Assembly (NCBI GenBank): GCA_900555585.1
Contig: USLT01000039.1
Span: forward strand, 1-6,430
Direction: 5' to 3'
Origin: an uncultured Collinsella sp.
Lineage (GTDB): Bacteria; Actinomycetota; Coriobacteriia; Coriobacteriales; Coriobacteriaceae
Length of the DNA stretch: 6,430 nucleotides
This document shows, in pieces, positions 1 through 5,573 of this stretch; the first letter of the stretch is position 1; every line of letters begins with the position of its first letter. The notes below the pieces were generated by a model. It was not told the origin of the DNA. It made no database searches and worked only from the letters and a program-made list of their open reading frames with translations. Position numbers and translations under genes: made by a program.

Positions 1-188
1 AGGCCCTCGAGGGCTCCGACGTGGACGCCATCAAGTCCGCTGGCGAGAACCTGCAGTCCGTTGCCTACGAGCTCGCCCAGATGGTCTACGCCGACGCCCA
101 GCAGGCGGCCGGTGCCGATGCCTCCTCCTCCGATGACGACGTGGTCGACGCCGAGTACGAGGTCGTCGACGACGAGTCCAACAACTAA
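1..188 (+). CDS. dnaK: DnaK (Hsp70) chaperone, C-terminal end only
   Basis: The reading frame enters from the left edge (first full codon at position 3) and stops at TAA 186-188, leaving 61 residues. It shows the end of the helical lid (IKSAGENLQSVAYELAQMVY), then a Gln/Ala/Ser stretch and a strongly acidic tail ending in DAEYEVVDDESNN. Hsp70 proteins of bacteria commonly end in a disordered acidic tail of the VDAEVVD kind, and the immediate neighbours grpE and dnaJ support the assignment. DnaK is the cytoplasmic ATP-dependent chaperone that binds exposed hydrophobic peptides; in HspR-containing actinobacteria it also serves as HspR's co-repressor. The ATPase and substrate-binding domains and the operon promoter lie outside the window, so the operator in front of dnaK cannot be examined here. 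Confidence 0.9.
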   Translation, partial: ALEGSDVDAIKSAGENLQSVAYELAQMVYADAQQAAGADASSSDDDVVDAEYEVVDDESNN

Positions 189-991
189 TGATGTCCCACG
201 ATAAGGAGCAGGACGTGAAGATCCCCGTCGAGTCGGCCGAAGACGTGAAGGCGCCCGAGACCGAGGAAGAGACCGTAACGTCCGTCGAGGCAGAGGTCAT
301 CGAGGAAGCCGATCCCGAGGCGGACGCCCCGGCCATGACTGAGGAGGAAATGGTCGAGGCAGCCATCCGCGCCGGCGAGGAGGCAGCCGACAACGACTTC
401 AAGCTCAAGTTCGAGAAGGTCCAGGAGGAGGTCTCCCGGGTCCGCGGCGAGCTCGAGGAGGCGCTGGCCGCCAAGGAGGCCGCCGAGGCGTCCGCCAAGG
501 AGGCGGTCGAGCGCCATGCCCGCCTGCAGGCCGATTGGGAGAACTACCGTCGCCGCACCGCCCGCGAGCGCAACGAGGAGCGCGAGCGCGCCACCGAGAA
601 GCTCATCGTGGCGCTGCTGCCCGCGATCGACGATATCGAGCGCGCGCTGGCGCACGCCCGCAGCCAGGAGCTCAGCGAGAGCTTCGAGCAGTTCGTCGAC
701 GGCGTCGACGCCGTCCGGGTGAAGATCATGGGCGTCCTCGAGCACGAGGGCGCCGAGGTGATCGACCCGGCGGGAGAGGCCTTCGACTGCAACGTCCACC
801 AGGCGGTGGGCCGTGTCGAGGACACGTCCCAGTACGACGAGACCGTCAACGACGTGTACCAGAAGGGCTACCGCATGGGCGGCAAGGTTCTTCGCCCCGC
901 CATGGTCACCGTGACCTACGGCGGCGAGAAGCGCCCGGCGCCCGAGCCCGCCGAGCAGCCCGAGGAGACCGAGGGGTCTTCCGAGGAGTAG
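188..991 (+). CDS. grpE: GrpE nucleotide exchange factor of DnaK
   Basis: GrpE releases ADP from DnaK and so resets the Hsp70 cycle. The 267-residue protein has an acidic N-terminal extension (about 1-70), a long charged helix or coiled coil (about 70-135), the GrpE signature DWENYRRR (116-123), LLPAIDDIERAL (143-154), and the conserved C-terminal beta-domain motif QKGYRMGGKVLRPAMVTV (225-242). A Pro/Glu-rich tail follows (about 247-267). It is longer than the E. coli protein (about 197 residues) because of the two acidic ends. Its ATG at 188 shares one base with the dnaK stop (TAATG), and a second in-frame ATG follows at 191. No convincing Shine-Dalgarno precedes either, so translation is probably coupled to dnaK. 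Choosing between the two ATGs changes the protein by one residue. Confidence 0.95.
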   Translation: MMSHDKEQDVKIPVESAEDVKAPETEEETVTSVEAEVIEEADPEADAPAMTEEEMVEAAIRAGEEAADNDFKLKFEKVQEEVSRVRGELEEALAAKEAAEASAKEAVERHARLQADWENYRRRTARERNEERERATEKLIVALLPAIDDIERALAHARSQELSESFEQFVDGVDAVRVKIMGVLEHEGAEVIDPAGEAFDCNVHQAVGRVEDTSQYDETVNDVYQKGYRMGGKVLRPAMVTVTYGGEKRPAPEPAEQPEETEGSSEE

Positions 992-1004
992 CAGGCATGA
1001 GAGC

Positions 1005-1033
1005 GGGGCGCGCCGACATCGAAGGCGCGCCCC
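1005..1033 (+). terminator. GC hairpin between grpE and dnaJ
   Basis: A perfect 10-bp inverted repeat, GGGGCGCGCC (1005-1014) and GGCGCGCCCC (1024-1033), surrounds a 9-base loop and is followed by only three T residues. It lies 13 bases after the grpE stop and about 72 bases before the dnaJ start. The short T run makes it a weak intrinsic terminator at best. Partial attenuation or an mRNA stability or processing element is equally possible, since dnaJ probably still depends on read-through from the dnaK promoter. Confidence 0.6.
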
Positions 1034-1105
1034 TTTCGCATATCGAAGCGATCGCCCCGTGGCGCGAGCCGGGAAGCGGGGTGAATCTACGAAGGGAGGC
1101 AGACG

Positions 1106-2056
1106 ATGCCACAGGGTAAGAACTTCTACGACGTCCTCGGCGTGTCTCGCGACGCCTCCGACAAAGAGATCAAGACGGCGTTTCGAAAGCTGGCCCAGAA
1201 GCACCATCCGGACGCGGGCGGCGACGAGGCGAAGTTCAAAGAGATCAGCGAGGCGTACGACACGCTCTCGGACCCCAAGAAGCGCAAGGAGTACGACCAG
1301 CTCCTGATGTTCGGGGGGGTCCCCGGCGGAGCGGGCGGCTACGGATACGCCGGCGGGGCGCAGGGCGCTCCGTGGGGCGACATCTTCGATAGCATCTTGC
1401 GCGGAGAGGGCGCCTTCGGGACGGACTGGGGACGCTCGGCGGGCGGCTACGGCGGCTACGCGGGCCAGCGCTCCCGTAGCCGCAAGGGCAGCGACCTGTC
1501 GCTTACCGTGGACGTGTCGGCAGAGGACGCCTTCCGCGGCATGACGCACAAGGTCAGCTACCGGATCCCGTCGACCAACGAGCAGCAGACGATCGTCGTC
1601 TCGGTGCCCGCCGGCGCCAACGACGGCGACAAGCTGCGCTATAAGCGCCGCGGCGAGTACGGTACCGCCGGGGGCGAGCGCGGCGACCTCGTGGTGACCG
1701 TCCACGTCGAGGAGCATCCGCTCTTCAAGCGCAAGGGCGCCGACGTGGTCATGGAGCTGCCGATTTCGGCGTACGAGGCCGCGCTCGGCTGCCAGGTCGA
1801 CGTGCCGACGCCCGGCGGCGCGACGGTGCGCCTGAAGGTTCCCGCGGGCACGCAGGCGGGCAAGACCTTCCGATTCAAGGAGATGGGCGCCCCCGACGTC
1901 AAGCATCGCGGCCGCACGGGTGCGCTGCTCGTCAAGATCGCGGTGCAGGTGCCCACGCGCCTGAGCGATGCCGAGCGCGATGCGCTCGAGACGCTGCGCG
2001 ACGCCGACAAGCGGGATTACCGCGAGAAGGTCGACCGCTATCGCGCTACCATCTAG
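1106..2056 (+). CDS. dnaJ: DnaJ-family co-chaperone, class B (no zinc finger)
   Basis: This Hsp40 co-chaperone delivers clients to DnaK and stimulates its ATPase. The 316-residue protein has an N-terminal J domain (about 5-67) with the catalytic HPD motif at 34-36. A Gly/Tyr/Phe-rich linker follows (about 69-123) with short GGYG-type repeats and an intervening GDIFDSIL segment. Two C-terminal client-binding beta domains come next (about 129-205 and 206-284), then a charged helical end. The four CXXCXGXG zinc-finger repeats of classical DnaJ are absent and only one cysteine (C229) is present, so it is a class B, CbpA/DnaJ2-like protein. The ATG at 1106 is preceded by a strong Shine-Dalgarno AAGGGAGG (1092-1099) with a 6-base spacing. 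The gap from grpE is 114 bases and contains a hairpin. Naming it dnaJ rather than cbpA rests on operon position. Confidence 0.92.
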   Translation: MPQGKNFYDVLGVSRDASDKEIKTAFRKLAQKHHPDAGGDEAKFKEISEAYDTLSDPKKRKEYDQLLMFGGVPGGAGGYGYAGGAQGAPWGDIFDSILRGEGAFGTDWGRSAGGYGGYAGQRSRSRKGSDLSLTVDVSAEDAFRGMTHKVSYRIPSTNEQQTIVVSVPAGANDGDKLRYKRRGEYGTAGGERGDLVVTVHVEEHPLFKRKGADVVMELPISAYEAALGCQVDVPTPGGATVRLKVPAGTQAGKTFRFKEMGAPDVKHRGRTGALLVKIAVQVPTRLSDAERDALETLRDADKRDYREKVDRYRATI

Positions 2057-2073
2057 CGCAGGTAAGTTGTTTC

Positions 2074-2120
2074 ATGGGCCGGCGCCCAACCCGCTGCGCG
2101 GGCAGGGGCGCCCGGCCCAT
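2074..2120 (+). other. Nested stem-loop between dnaJ and hspR
   Basis: ATGGGCCGGCGCCC (2074-2087) pairs with GGGCGCCCGGCCCAT (2106-2120), giving 14 base pairs with a single bulged C. Inside it, CCCGC (2090-2094) and GCGGG (2098-2102) form a second 5-bp stem with a three-base loop. No T-run follows on either strand, so an ordinary rho-independent terminator is unlikely. It sits 17 bases past the dnaJ stop and ends two bases before the upstream candidate ATG of hspR at 2123. It could set the relative level of hspR mRNA by pausing, processing or protection from decay; that role is inference. Confidence 0.6.
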
Positions 2121-2140
2121 CGATGCCGCACGACGGCAGG

Positions 2141-2153
2141 GGAAGGACGGGGA
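2141..2153 (+). promoter_or_regulatory. Purine-rich ribosome binding region of hspR
   Basis: The run GGAAGGACGGGGA lies 5 bases upstream of the ATG at 2159 and gives two overlapping Shine-Dalgarno-like cores (GGAAGGA and CGGGGA). The alternative in-frame ATG at 2123 has only the 3' arm of the preceding hairpin in front of it. This favours 2159 as the translation start. Confidence 0.5.
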
Positions 2154-2158
2154 TCGCC

Positions 2159-2572
2159 ATGTCCCAGGAAGGACGCGACAAGCCGCTCTACATGATCAGC
2201 GTGGCGGCGGAGCTCACGGGCATGCACCCGCAGACGCTGCGCGTGTACGAGTCCAAGGGCCTGGTGAACCCCAAGCGCTCCGGCGGCAACACGCGCCTGT
2301 ACTCGCAAAGCGATATCGAGCGCCTGGAGCTGATCAACCAGCTCACCGACGAGGGCATCAACCTCGCGGGTGTCGTGCGCATCCTCGATATGAAGGAGCG
2401 CGCCGAGGAGCGCGAGCGCGAGAACGAGAAGCTGCGCGAGCAGCTGCGCCGGGCCCAGGAGGAGCTGCACGAGCTCAAGATGCAGAAGCGCATCACCGCC
2501 CTCGCGCCCCGCGACGGGAGCGCCAATCCCGAGCAGGTGCTGCGCGGCCTGCTGGGCGGGGGCTCCCTATAG
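2159..2572 (+). CDS. hspR: HspR, MerR-family heat-shock repressor
   Basis: HspR represses chaperone operons by binding the HAIR operator (CTTGAGT-N7-ACTCAAG); in Streptomyces DnaK acts as its co-repressor, so free DnaK levels feed back on transcription. From the ATG at 2159 the protein has 137 residues. The MerR-type DNA-binding part comes first: YMISVAAELTGMHPQTLRVY (11-30, helix-turn-helix), then GLVNP and the wing RSGGNTRLYSQSDIERL (40-56). The family-typical DEGINLAGVVRIL follows (64-76), then a long charged coiled coil (about 76-112), with a short Gly-rich end. No metal- or drug-binding effector domain is visible, as expected for HspR. A start at 2123 would add 12 residues but lacks a ribosome binding site and abuts a hairpin. 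Position directly after dnaJ is the usual actinobacterial arrangement and implies autoregulation with the dnaK operon. Confidence 0.92.
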   Translation: MSQEGRDKPLYMISVAAELTGMHPQTLRVYESKGLVNPKRSGGNTRLYSQSDIERLELINQLTDEGINLAGVVRILDMKERAEERERENEKLREQLRRAQEELHELKMQKRITALAPRDGSANPEQVLRGLLGGGSL

Positions 2573-2585
2573 CGCGTCATGCGAT

Positions 2586-2610
2586 CGCGCGGTCCCATGC
2601 GGGCCGCGCG
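2586..2610 (+). terminator. GC hairpin after hspR
   Basis: CGCGCGGTCC (2586-2595) pairs with GGGCCGCGCG (2601-2610) as a 10-bp stem with one G-U pair and the loop CATGC. It is followed by CCCGCGTTCC, with no real T-run. It sits between the hspR stop and the strong ribosome binding site of the next gene, so read-through is likely; attenuation or mRNA processing are the alternatives. Confidence 0.5.
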
Positions 2611-2637
2611 CCCGCGTTCCCAGCGAAAGGAGGGGCG

Positions 2638-2880
2638 ATGACCGAGCGCTACAAGTTCTTCAACCATGCCGCATGCGAGTTCTACCCCTGCCACGACATG
2701 CCCGCCGAGGAGCTCAACTGCCTCTTTTGCTTCTGCCCGCTCTACCGGCTCGGCGAGGACTGCGGCGGCAACTTCTCCTATATCGGAGAGGGCGACGACG
2801 CCGTAAAGGACTGCAGCTCCTGCACGCTCCCGCATAGGCGGGCCAACTACGACTACATCATGGGGCGCCTTGCGGAGTAG
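2638..2880 (+). CDS. Small cysteine-rich putative metal-binding protein (PF04071-like)
   Basis: An 80-residue protein with eight cysteines (13, 18, 28, 31, 33, 42, 59, 62) and histidines at 10, 19 and 66. The pattern N-x3-C-x4-CH, NCLFCFCPLY (27-36), CGGN (42-45) and CSSCTLPH (59-66) is what I recall for the Pfam 'cysteine-rich small domain' (PF04071), a probable metal-binding fold of unknown function that elsewhere may occur near cobalamin genes. No cobalamin gene is visible here. The ATG has an excellent Shine-Dalgarno AAAGGAGG (2626-2633) with a 4-base spacing, so it is very likely translated. No signal peptide or membrane segment is seen, so it should be cytoplasmic. It follows hspR by 65 bases on the same strand and may be the last gene of the chaperone operon. 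The fold assignment is fairly secure; its biochemical role is unknown. Confidence 0.88.
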   Translation: MTERYKFFNHAACEFYPCHDMPAEELNCLFCFCPLYRLGEDCGGNFSYIGEGDDAVKDCSSCTLPHRRANYDYIMGRLAE

Positions 2881-2886
2881 GGCGCC
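2864..2886 (+). terminator. Short hairpin across the stop of the Cys-rich gene
   Basis: GGCGCC at 2864-2869 and again at 2881-2886 forms a 6-bp stem. It can be extended inward by weaker pairs (T2870-G2880, T2871-A2879, G2872-T2878). The TAG stop (2878-2880) lies inside the structure. No T-run follows. It may mark the end of the dnaK operon, but the structure is modest. Confidence 0.3.
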
Positions 2887-2888
2887 GT

Positions 2889-2967
2889 ACATGCTCTAGC
2901 AAGATAAAGTGAATATCGACTTCGCCGTCCATGGGGCCCTCGGTATGTAGGACAATAGCAGCTCTAG
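2889..2967 (+). promoter_or_regulatory. AT-richer gap, possible promoter of the hydratase gene
   Basis: This stretch is clearly less GC-rich than its surroundings and holds several AT-rich hexamers (GATAAA 2903-2908, GAATAT 2911-2916, GACAAT 2951-2956, the last a 4/6 match to a -10 box). Small dyads are present: GATA-N7-TATC (2903-2917) and AAGT-N8-ACTT (2907-2922). GCTCTAG occurs twice (2893-2899 and 2961-2967). No convincing -35 box is spaced correctly, so the promoter is inferred mainly from base composition and position. Confidence 0.3.
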
Positions 2968-2987
2968 TTGTCCCGATCCCGGTCGAG

Positions 2988-3006
2988 GCCCGCGCGGCGC
3001 GCGGGC
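2988..3006 (+). other. GC hairpin in the hydratase leader
   Basis: GCCCGCGC (2988-2995) and GCGCGGGC (2999-3006) form a perfect 8-bp stem with the loop GGC. It lies immediately upstream of the Shine-Dalgarno-like GGAGTGGAGG (3007-3016) and ATG 3022 of the hydratase gene. It could limit ribosome access or be a transcription pause; there is no T-run. Confidence 0.45.
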
Positions 3007-3021
3007 GGAGTGGAGGCGCGA

Positions 3022-5313
3022 ATGGTCAAGGTCTGCGACGGAGGCGTGTTCCTGCGCGAGGGGCGCGAGATCGTCCCCGCCGCCGAGGCGGCCGCCCGCG
3101 GCATCTCGGAGTCGCCGGAGGCCGCGCGCCGCGGGACGATCGCCTACGGCATCCTGCAGGCGCATAACGCGTCCGGCGACCCCTCGGTGCTCAAGATCCG
3201 CTTCGACGCCATGGCGAGCCACGACATCACCTACGTCGGCATCATCCAGACGGCGCGCGCCTCGGGCATGACCGAGTTCCCGCTGCCCTACGTCCTCACC
3301 AACTGCCACAACTCCCTGTGCGCGGTCGGTGGCACCATCAACGAGGACGACCACGTATTCGGCCTCTCCGCGGCCAAGAAGTACGGCGGCATCTACGTCC
3401 CCGCCCATCAGGCCGTCATCCATTCCTTCATGCGCGAGAGCTTCGCCGGCTGCGGCAAGATGATCTTGGGATCGGACTCCCATACGCGCTATGGCGCCCT
3501 GGGCACCATGGCGGTGGGCGAGGGCGGCGGCGAGCTCGCCAAGCAGCTCCTGCGCGATACCTACGACATCCCCTATCCCGATGTCGTCGCGGTCTACCTG
3601 ACGGGCGACCCGCGCCCGGGCGTCGGGCCGCACGACGTCGCGCTCGCGATCATCCGGGCCGTCTTCGCGTGCGGCTACGTGAAGAACAAGGTGATGGAGT
3701 TCGTCGGCCCGGGTATCGCGAGCATGGGCACCGACTATCGCAACGGCGTCGACGTGATGACCACGGAGACGACGTGCCTCTCCTCGATCTGGGCGACGGA
3801 CGAGGACACGCGCGCCTTCCTCGCCGAGCATGGCCGCGAGGGCGACTACCGCAAGCTCGAGCCCGCGCGCGTTGCGTACTACGACGGCTGCGTCGAGGTC
3901 GACCTCTCGCGCATCGAGCCCATGATCGCCCTGCCCTTCCATCCCTCCAACGCGCTCCCGATCTCCGAGCTCAACGAGAACCTCGTCGACATCCTGCGCG
4001 AGGTCGAGGCGGAGGCGGCCCGCATCGCCGGCGGAGCGGCGGGGCTGTCGCTGCTCGATAAGGTCGAGGGCGGCCGCCTGCGCGTGCAGCAGGGCGTGAT
4101 CGCGGGGTGCTCCGGCGGCAACTTCGGCAACGTCGTCCAGGCGGCGCGCGCGCTCAAGGGCGCCGACACGGGCAACGGGGAGTTCTCCCTGTCTGTCTAT
4201 CCCGCGAGCCAGCCGGTGGCGCTGGAGCTGACCCGTCGCGGCTACATGGCGGACCTTATGGAGGCCGGAGCGACGGTCCGCACGGCGTTCTGCGGGCCTT
4301 GCTTCGGCGCGGGGGACACGCCGGCGAACAACGGGCTCTCCATCCGCCATACCACGCGCAACTTCCCCAATCGCGAGGGTTCTAAGCCCGGCGACGGCCA
4401 GCTTTCCGCCGTCGCCCTCATGGACGCGCGCTCGATCGCGGCGACCGCCGCGAACGGCGGCCTGCTGACCTCCGCGACCGACCTGCCGGAGGGAACTTGG
4501 GACGAGTCCGCTCCCTACCATTTCGACTCCGCGCCCTACGACAGGCGCGTGTACCGGGGGTTCGGACGCGCCCGGGCCGATGCCGAGCTGACCGAGGGCC
4601 CCAATATCAAGCCGTGGCCGGTGATGGAGCCGCTCGCCGACGACATTCTGCTCAAGGTGTGCTCGAAGATCATGGACCCGGTCACCACGACGGACGAGCT
4701 GATTCCCTCGGGCGAGACGAGCTCGTATCGTTCGAATCCGCTCGGTTTGGCGCGCTTCGCGCTCAGCAGGCGAGACCCCGGCTACGTCGGGCGCAGCGAG
4801 GCCGTCGATGCGATCGAGAAGCGCCGCGTCGCCGGCGAGGCGGACCTGACCGCGATCGACCCCGAGCTCGCGTGCGTCTTCGGCGCGCTCTCCGCCGCGG
4901 GCGTGCCCGCCGATCCGAGCGCGACCGAGTACGGCAGCGTGCTCTACGCCCGCAAGCCCGGAGACGGATCGGCGCGCGAGCAGGCGGCGAGCTGCCAGCG
5001 GGTCCTGGGCGGGCTCGCCAACATAGCGGGCGAGTACGCGACCAAGCGCTATCGCTCCAACGTCATGAACTGGGGTATGCTGCCCTTCCGGTTGTCGGGC
5101 GAGCCGACCTTCGAGGTGGGCGACCATATCTTCGTGCCCGGTATACGCGAGCGCGTCGATGGCGACGCCTCCGATATCGAGGCATTCGTGGTGCGCGGCG
5201 GAAGCGTCGAGCGGATCTCGCTATCCATCGATGCCATGACGGAGAAGGAGCGCGATATCGTCAAGGCCGGAAGCCTCGTCAACTACAACCGGTTCCGCGC
5301 CCTTAGACCCTAG
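3022..5313 (+). CDS. Aconitase-superfamily hydratase, YbhJ-like
   Basis: A 763-residue protein of the aconitase/isopropylmalate isomerase superfamily. Aconitase landmarks are visible in order: the substrate-site motif GSDSHTRYG (150-158); a first cluster cysteine in GCSGGNFGN (C363) and a second pair in CGPC (C424, C427), the 4Fe-4S ligand spacing of aconitase; and in the C-terminal swivel domain GSARE (649-653) and RSN followed by WGMLPF (678-689). It lacks the ACTNSS wording of true AcnA/AcnB. Size and motifs resemble the uncharacterised E. coli putative hydratase YbhJ (about 750 residues). A dehydration/hydration of a hydroxy-acid by a 4Fe-4S cluster in the cytoplasm is expected; the substrate is unknown. 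I chose ATG 3022 because GGAGTGGAGG (3007-3016) precedes it; GTG 3010 and TTG 2968 are less likely. It lies between the hspR operon and clpB, probably as its own transcription unit. Confidence 0.85.
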   Translation: MVKVCDGGVFLREGREIVPAAEAAARGISESPEAARRGTIAYGILQAHNASGDPSVLKIRFDAMASHDITYVGIIQTARASGMTEFPLPYVLTNCHNSLCAVGGTINEDDHVFGLSAAKKYGGIYVPAHQAVIHSFMRESFAGCGKMILGSDSHTRYGALGTMAVGEGGGELAKQLLRDTYDIPYPDVVAVYLTGDPRPGVGPHDVALAIIRAVFACGYVKNKVMEFVGPGIASMGTDYRNGVDVMTTETTCLSSIWATDEDTRAFLAEHGREGDYRKLEPARVAYYDGCVEVDLSRIEPMIALPFHPSNALPISELNENLVDILREVEAEAARIAGGAAGLSLLDKVEGGRLRVQQGVIAGCSGGNFGNVVQAARALKGADTGNGEFSLSVYPASQPVALELTRRGYMADLMEAGATVRTAFCGPCFGAGDTPANNGLSIRHTTRNFPNREGSKPGDGQLSAVALMDARSIAATAANGGLLTSATDLPEGTWDESAPYHFDSAPYDRRVYRGFGRARADAELTEGPNIKPWPVMEPLADDILLKVCSKIMDPVTTTDELIPSGETSSYRSNPLGLARFALSRRDPGYVGRSEAVDAIEKRRVAGEADLTAIDPELACVFGALSAAGVPADPSATEYGSVLYARKPGDGSAREQAASCQRVLGGLANIAGEYATKRYRSNVMNWGMLPFRLSGEPTFEVGDHIFVPGIRERVDGDASDIEAFVVRGGSVERISLSIDAMTEKERDIVKAGSLVNYNRFRALRP

Positions 5314-5320
5314 GGGCGCG
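5296..5320 (+). terminator. Hairpin spanning the hydratase stop codon
   Basis: CGCGCCCTTA (5296-5305) pairs with TAGGGGCGCG (5311-5320) in a 10-bp stem with one G-U pair and a GACCC loop. The TAG stop is the first part of the 3' arm. No T-run follows, so termination would have to be factor-assisted; protection of the 3' end of the mRNA is another reading. Confidence 0.45.
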
Positions 5321-5339
5321 CATCTCGGCGCTGGGCCAA

Positions 5340-5359
5340 CCGGCTGTTCGAGTAGCCGG
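5340..5359 (+). terminator. Second hairpin downstream of the hydratase
   Basis: CCGGCT (5340-5345) and AGCCGG (5354-5359) form a perfect 6-bp stem with an 8-base loop, 26 bases after the hydratase stop. Together with the preceding hairpin it makes a tandem structure before the AT-rich clpB promoter region. The sequence after it (ACGGATCGTTC) has no run of T. Confidence 0.35.
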
Positions 5360-5370
5360 ACGGATCGTTC

Positions 5371-5391
5371 ATAGAGTGTAGAAGACTCACA
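5371..5391 (+). promoter_or_regulatory. HAIR-like operator, putative HspR site upstream of clpB
   Basis: ATAGAGT (5371-5377), a 7-base spacer, and ACTCACA (5385-5391) match the HAIR consensus CTTGAGT-N7-ACTCAAG at 10 of 14 positions. The inner core GAGT-N7-ACTC is perfect and has the exact spacing. Its placement about 190 bases before clpB, with hspR in the same locus, fits the known HspR control of clpB in other actinobacteria. The outer bases of each arm differ, so the call is moderate. Confidence 0.5.
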
Positions 5392-5428
5392 AAATCTTAT
5401 ATATGAAGACTTAGATATTGGTATAAAC
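5391..5428 (+). promoter_or_regulatory. AT-rich promoter region of clpB
   Basis: This is the most AT-rich stretch of the window. It contains TTATAT (5397-5402), TAGATAT (5412-5418) and TATAAA (5422-5427). TATAAA is the best -10 candidate; TTATAT 19 bases upstream is a poor -35. The HAIR-like site lies directly upstream. A start of transcription near 5434 would leave a leader of about 140 bases before clpB. The exact promoter elements are uncertain. Confidence 0.45.
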
Positions 5429-5573
5429 GCGGCGCGCCGCGGCAAGAATACCTCTCGATAGGAAAACGCGGGCGCCCCGTAGGGCGCCCCCGGCTGCGGC
5501 ATCCGGCAGGGGCTTCAGATTCGATTGAATCGGGCCGCCGCTTCACCGGATGCCTGCTTGAGAGGTGGTAACC
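5429..5573 (+). promoter_or_regulatory. Structured clpB leader with possible SD-sequestering stem
   Basis: Four structures are visible. A 12-bp DNA palindrome GCGGCGCGCCGC occupies 5429-5440. TACCTCTCGA (5449-5458) can pair over 10 bp (two G-U) with TTGAGAGGTG (5558-5567), which contains the clpB Shine-Dalgarno AGAGGTGG (5561-5568). Between these arms lies a perfect hairpin GGGCGCCC/GGGCGCCC with CGTA loop (5470-5489). Also between them is a 9-bp stem GGCATCCGG/CCGGATGCC (5498-5506 with 5546-5554) enclosing GATTC-GATT-GAATC (5518-5531). The pairing would hide the ribosome site inside a multibranch RNA. Whether it acts as a thermosensor or attenuator is inference. Confidence 0.45.

Noticed and set aside
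185..1906. Long minus-strand open frame (573 codons) opposite grpE and dnaJ
   Set aside because: It is low-complexity Ala/Leu/Arg/Val-rich with no recognisable domain, and it lies exactly opposite well-supported genes. Such frames arise from GC-rich third positions.
2123..2158. Upstream ATG of hspR at 2123 adding 12 residues
   Set aside because: It has no Shine-Dalgarno, directly abuts the 3' arm of a strong hairpin, and the extra residues do not resemble HspR N-termini. ATG 2159 is preferred but not proven.
2968..3021. TTG start at 2968 for the hydratase, adding 18 residues
   Set aside because: The added residues ([17 protein letters not shown]) are translated from a GC hairpin and the Shine-Dalgarno region itself; ATG 3022 has a proper ribosome binding site.
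2896..5127. Minus-strand open frame of 743 codons opposite the hydratase gene
   Set aside because: It has the composition of a GC-driven shadow (Arg/Ala/Val/Asp-rich) and no domain motif. The plus strand encodes a clear aconitase-superfamily protein.
5461..5489. Minus-strand intrinsic terminator (hairpin 5470-5489 followed by TTTT on the minus strand)
   Set aside because: The T-run is short and offset from the stem, and no minus-strand gene is present to be terminated.
5557..5573. CTTGAG at 5557-5562 as a second HAIR half-site
   Set aside because: The matching ACTCAAG arm is absent at the required distance; the motif overlaps the clpB ribosome binding site and is explained by it.
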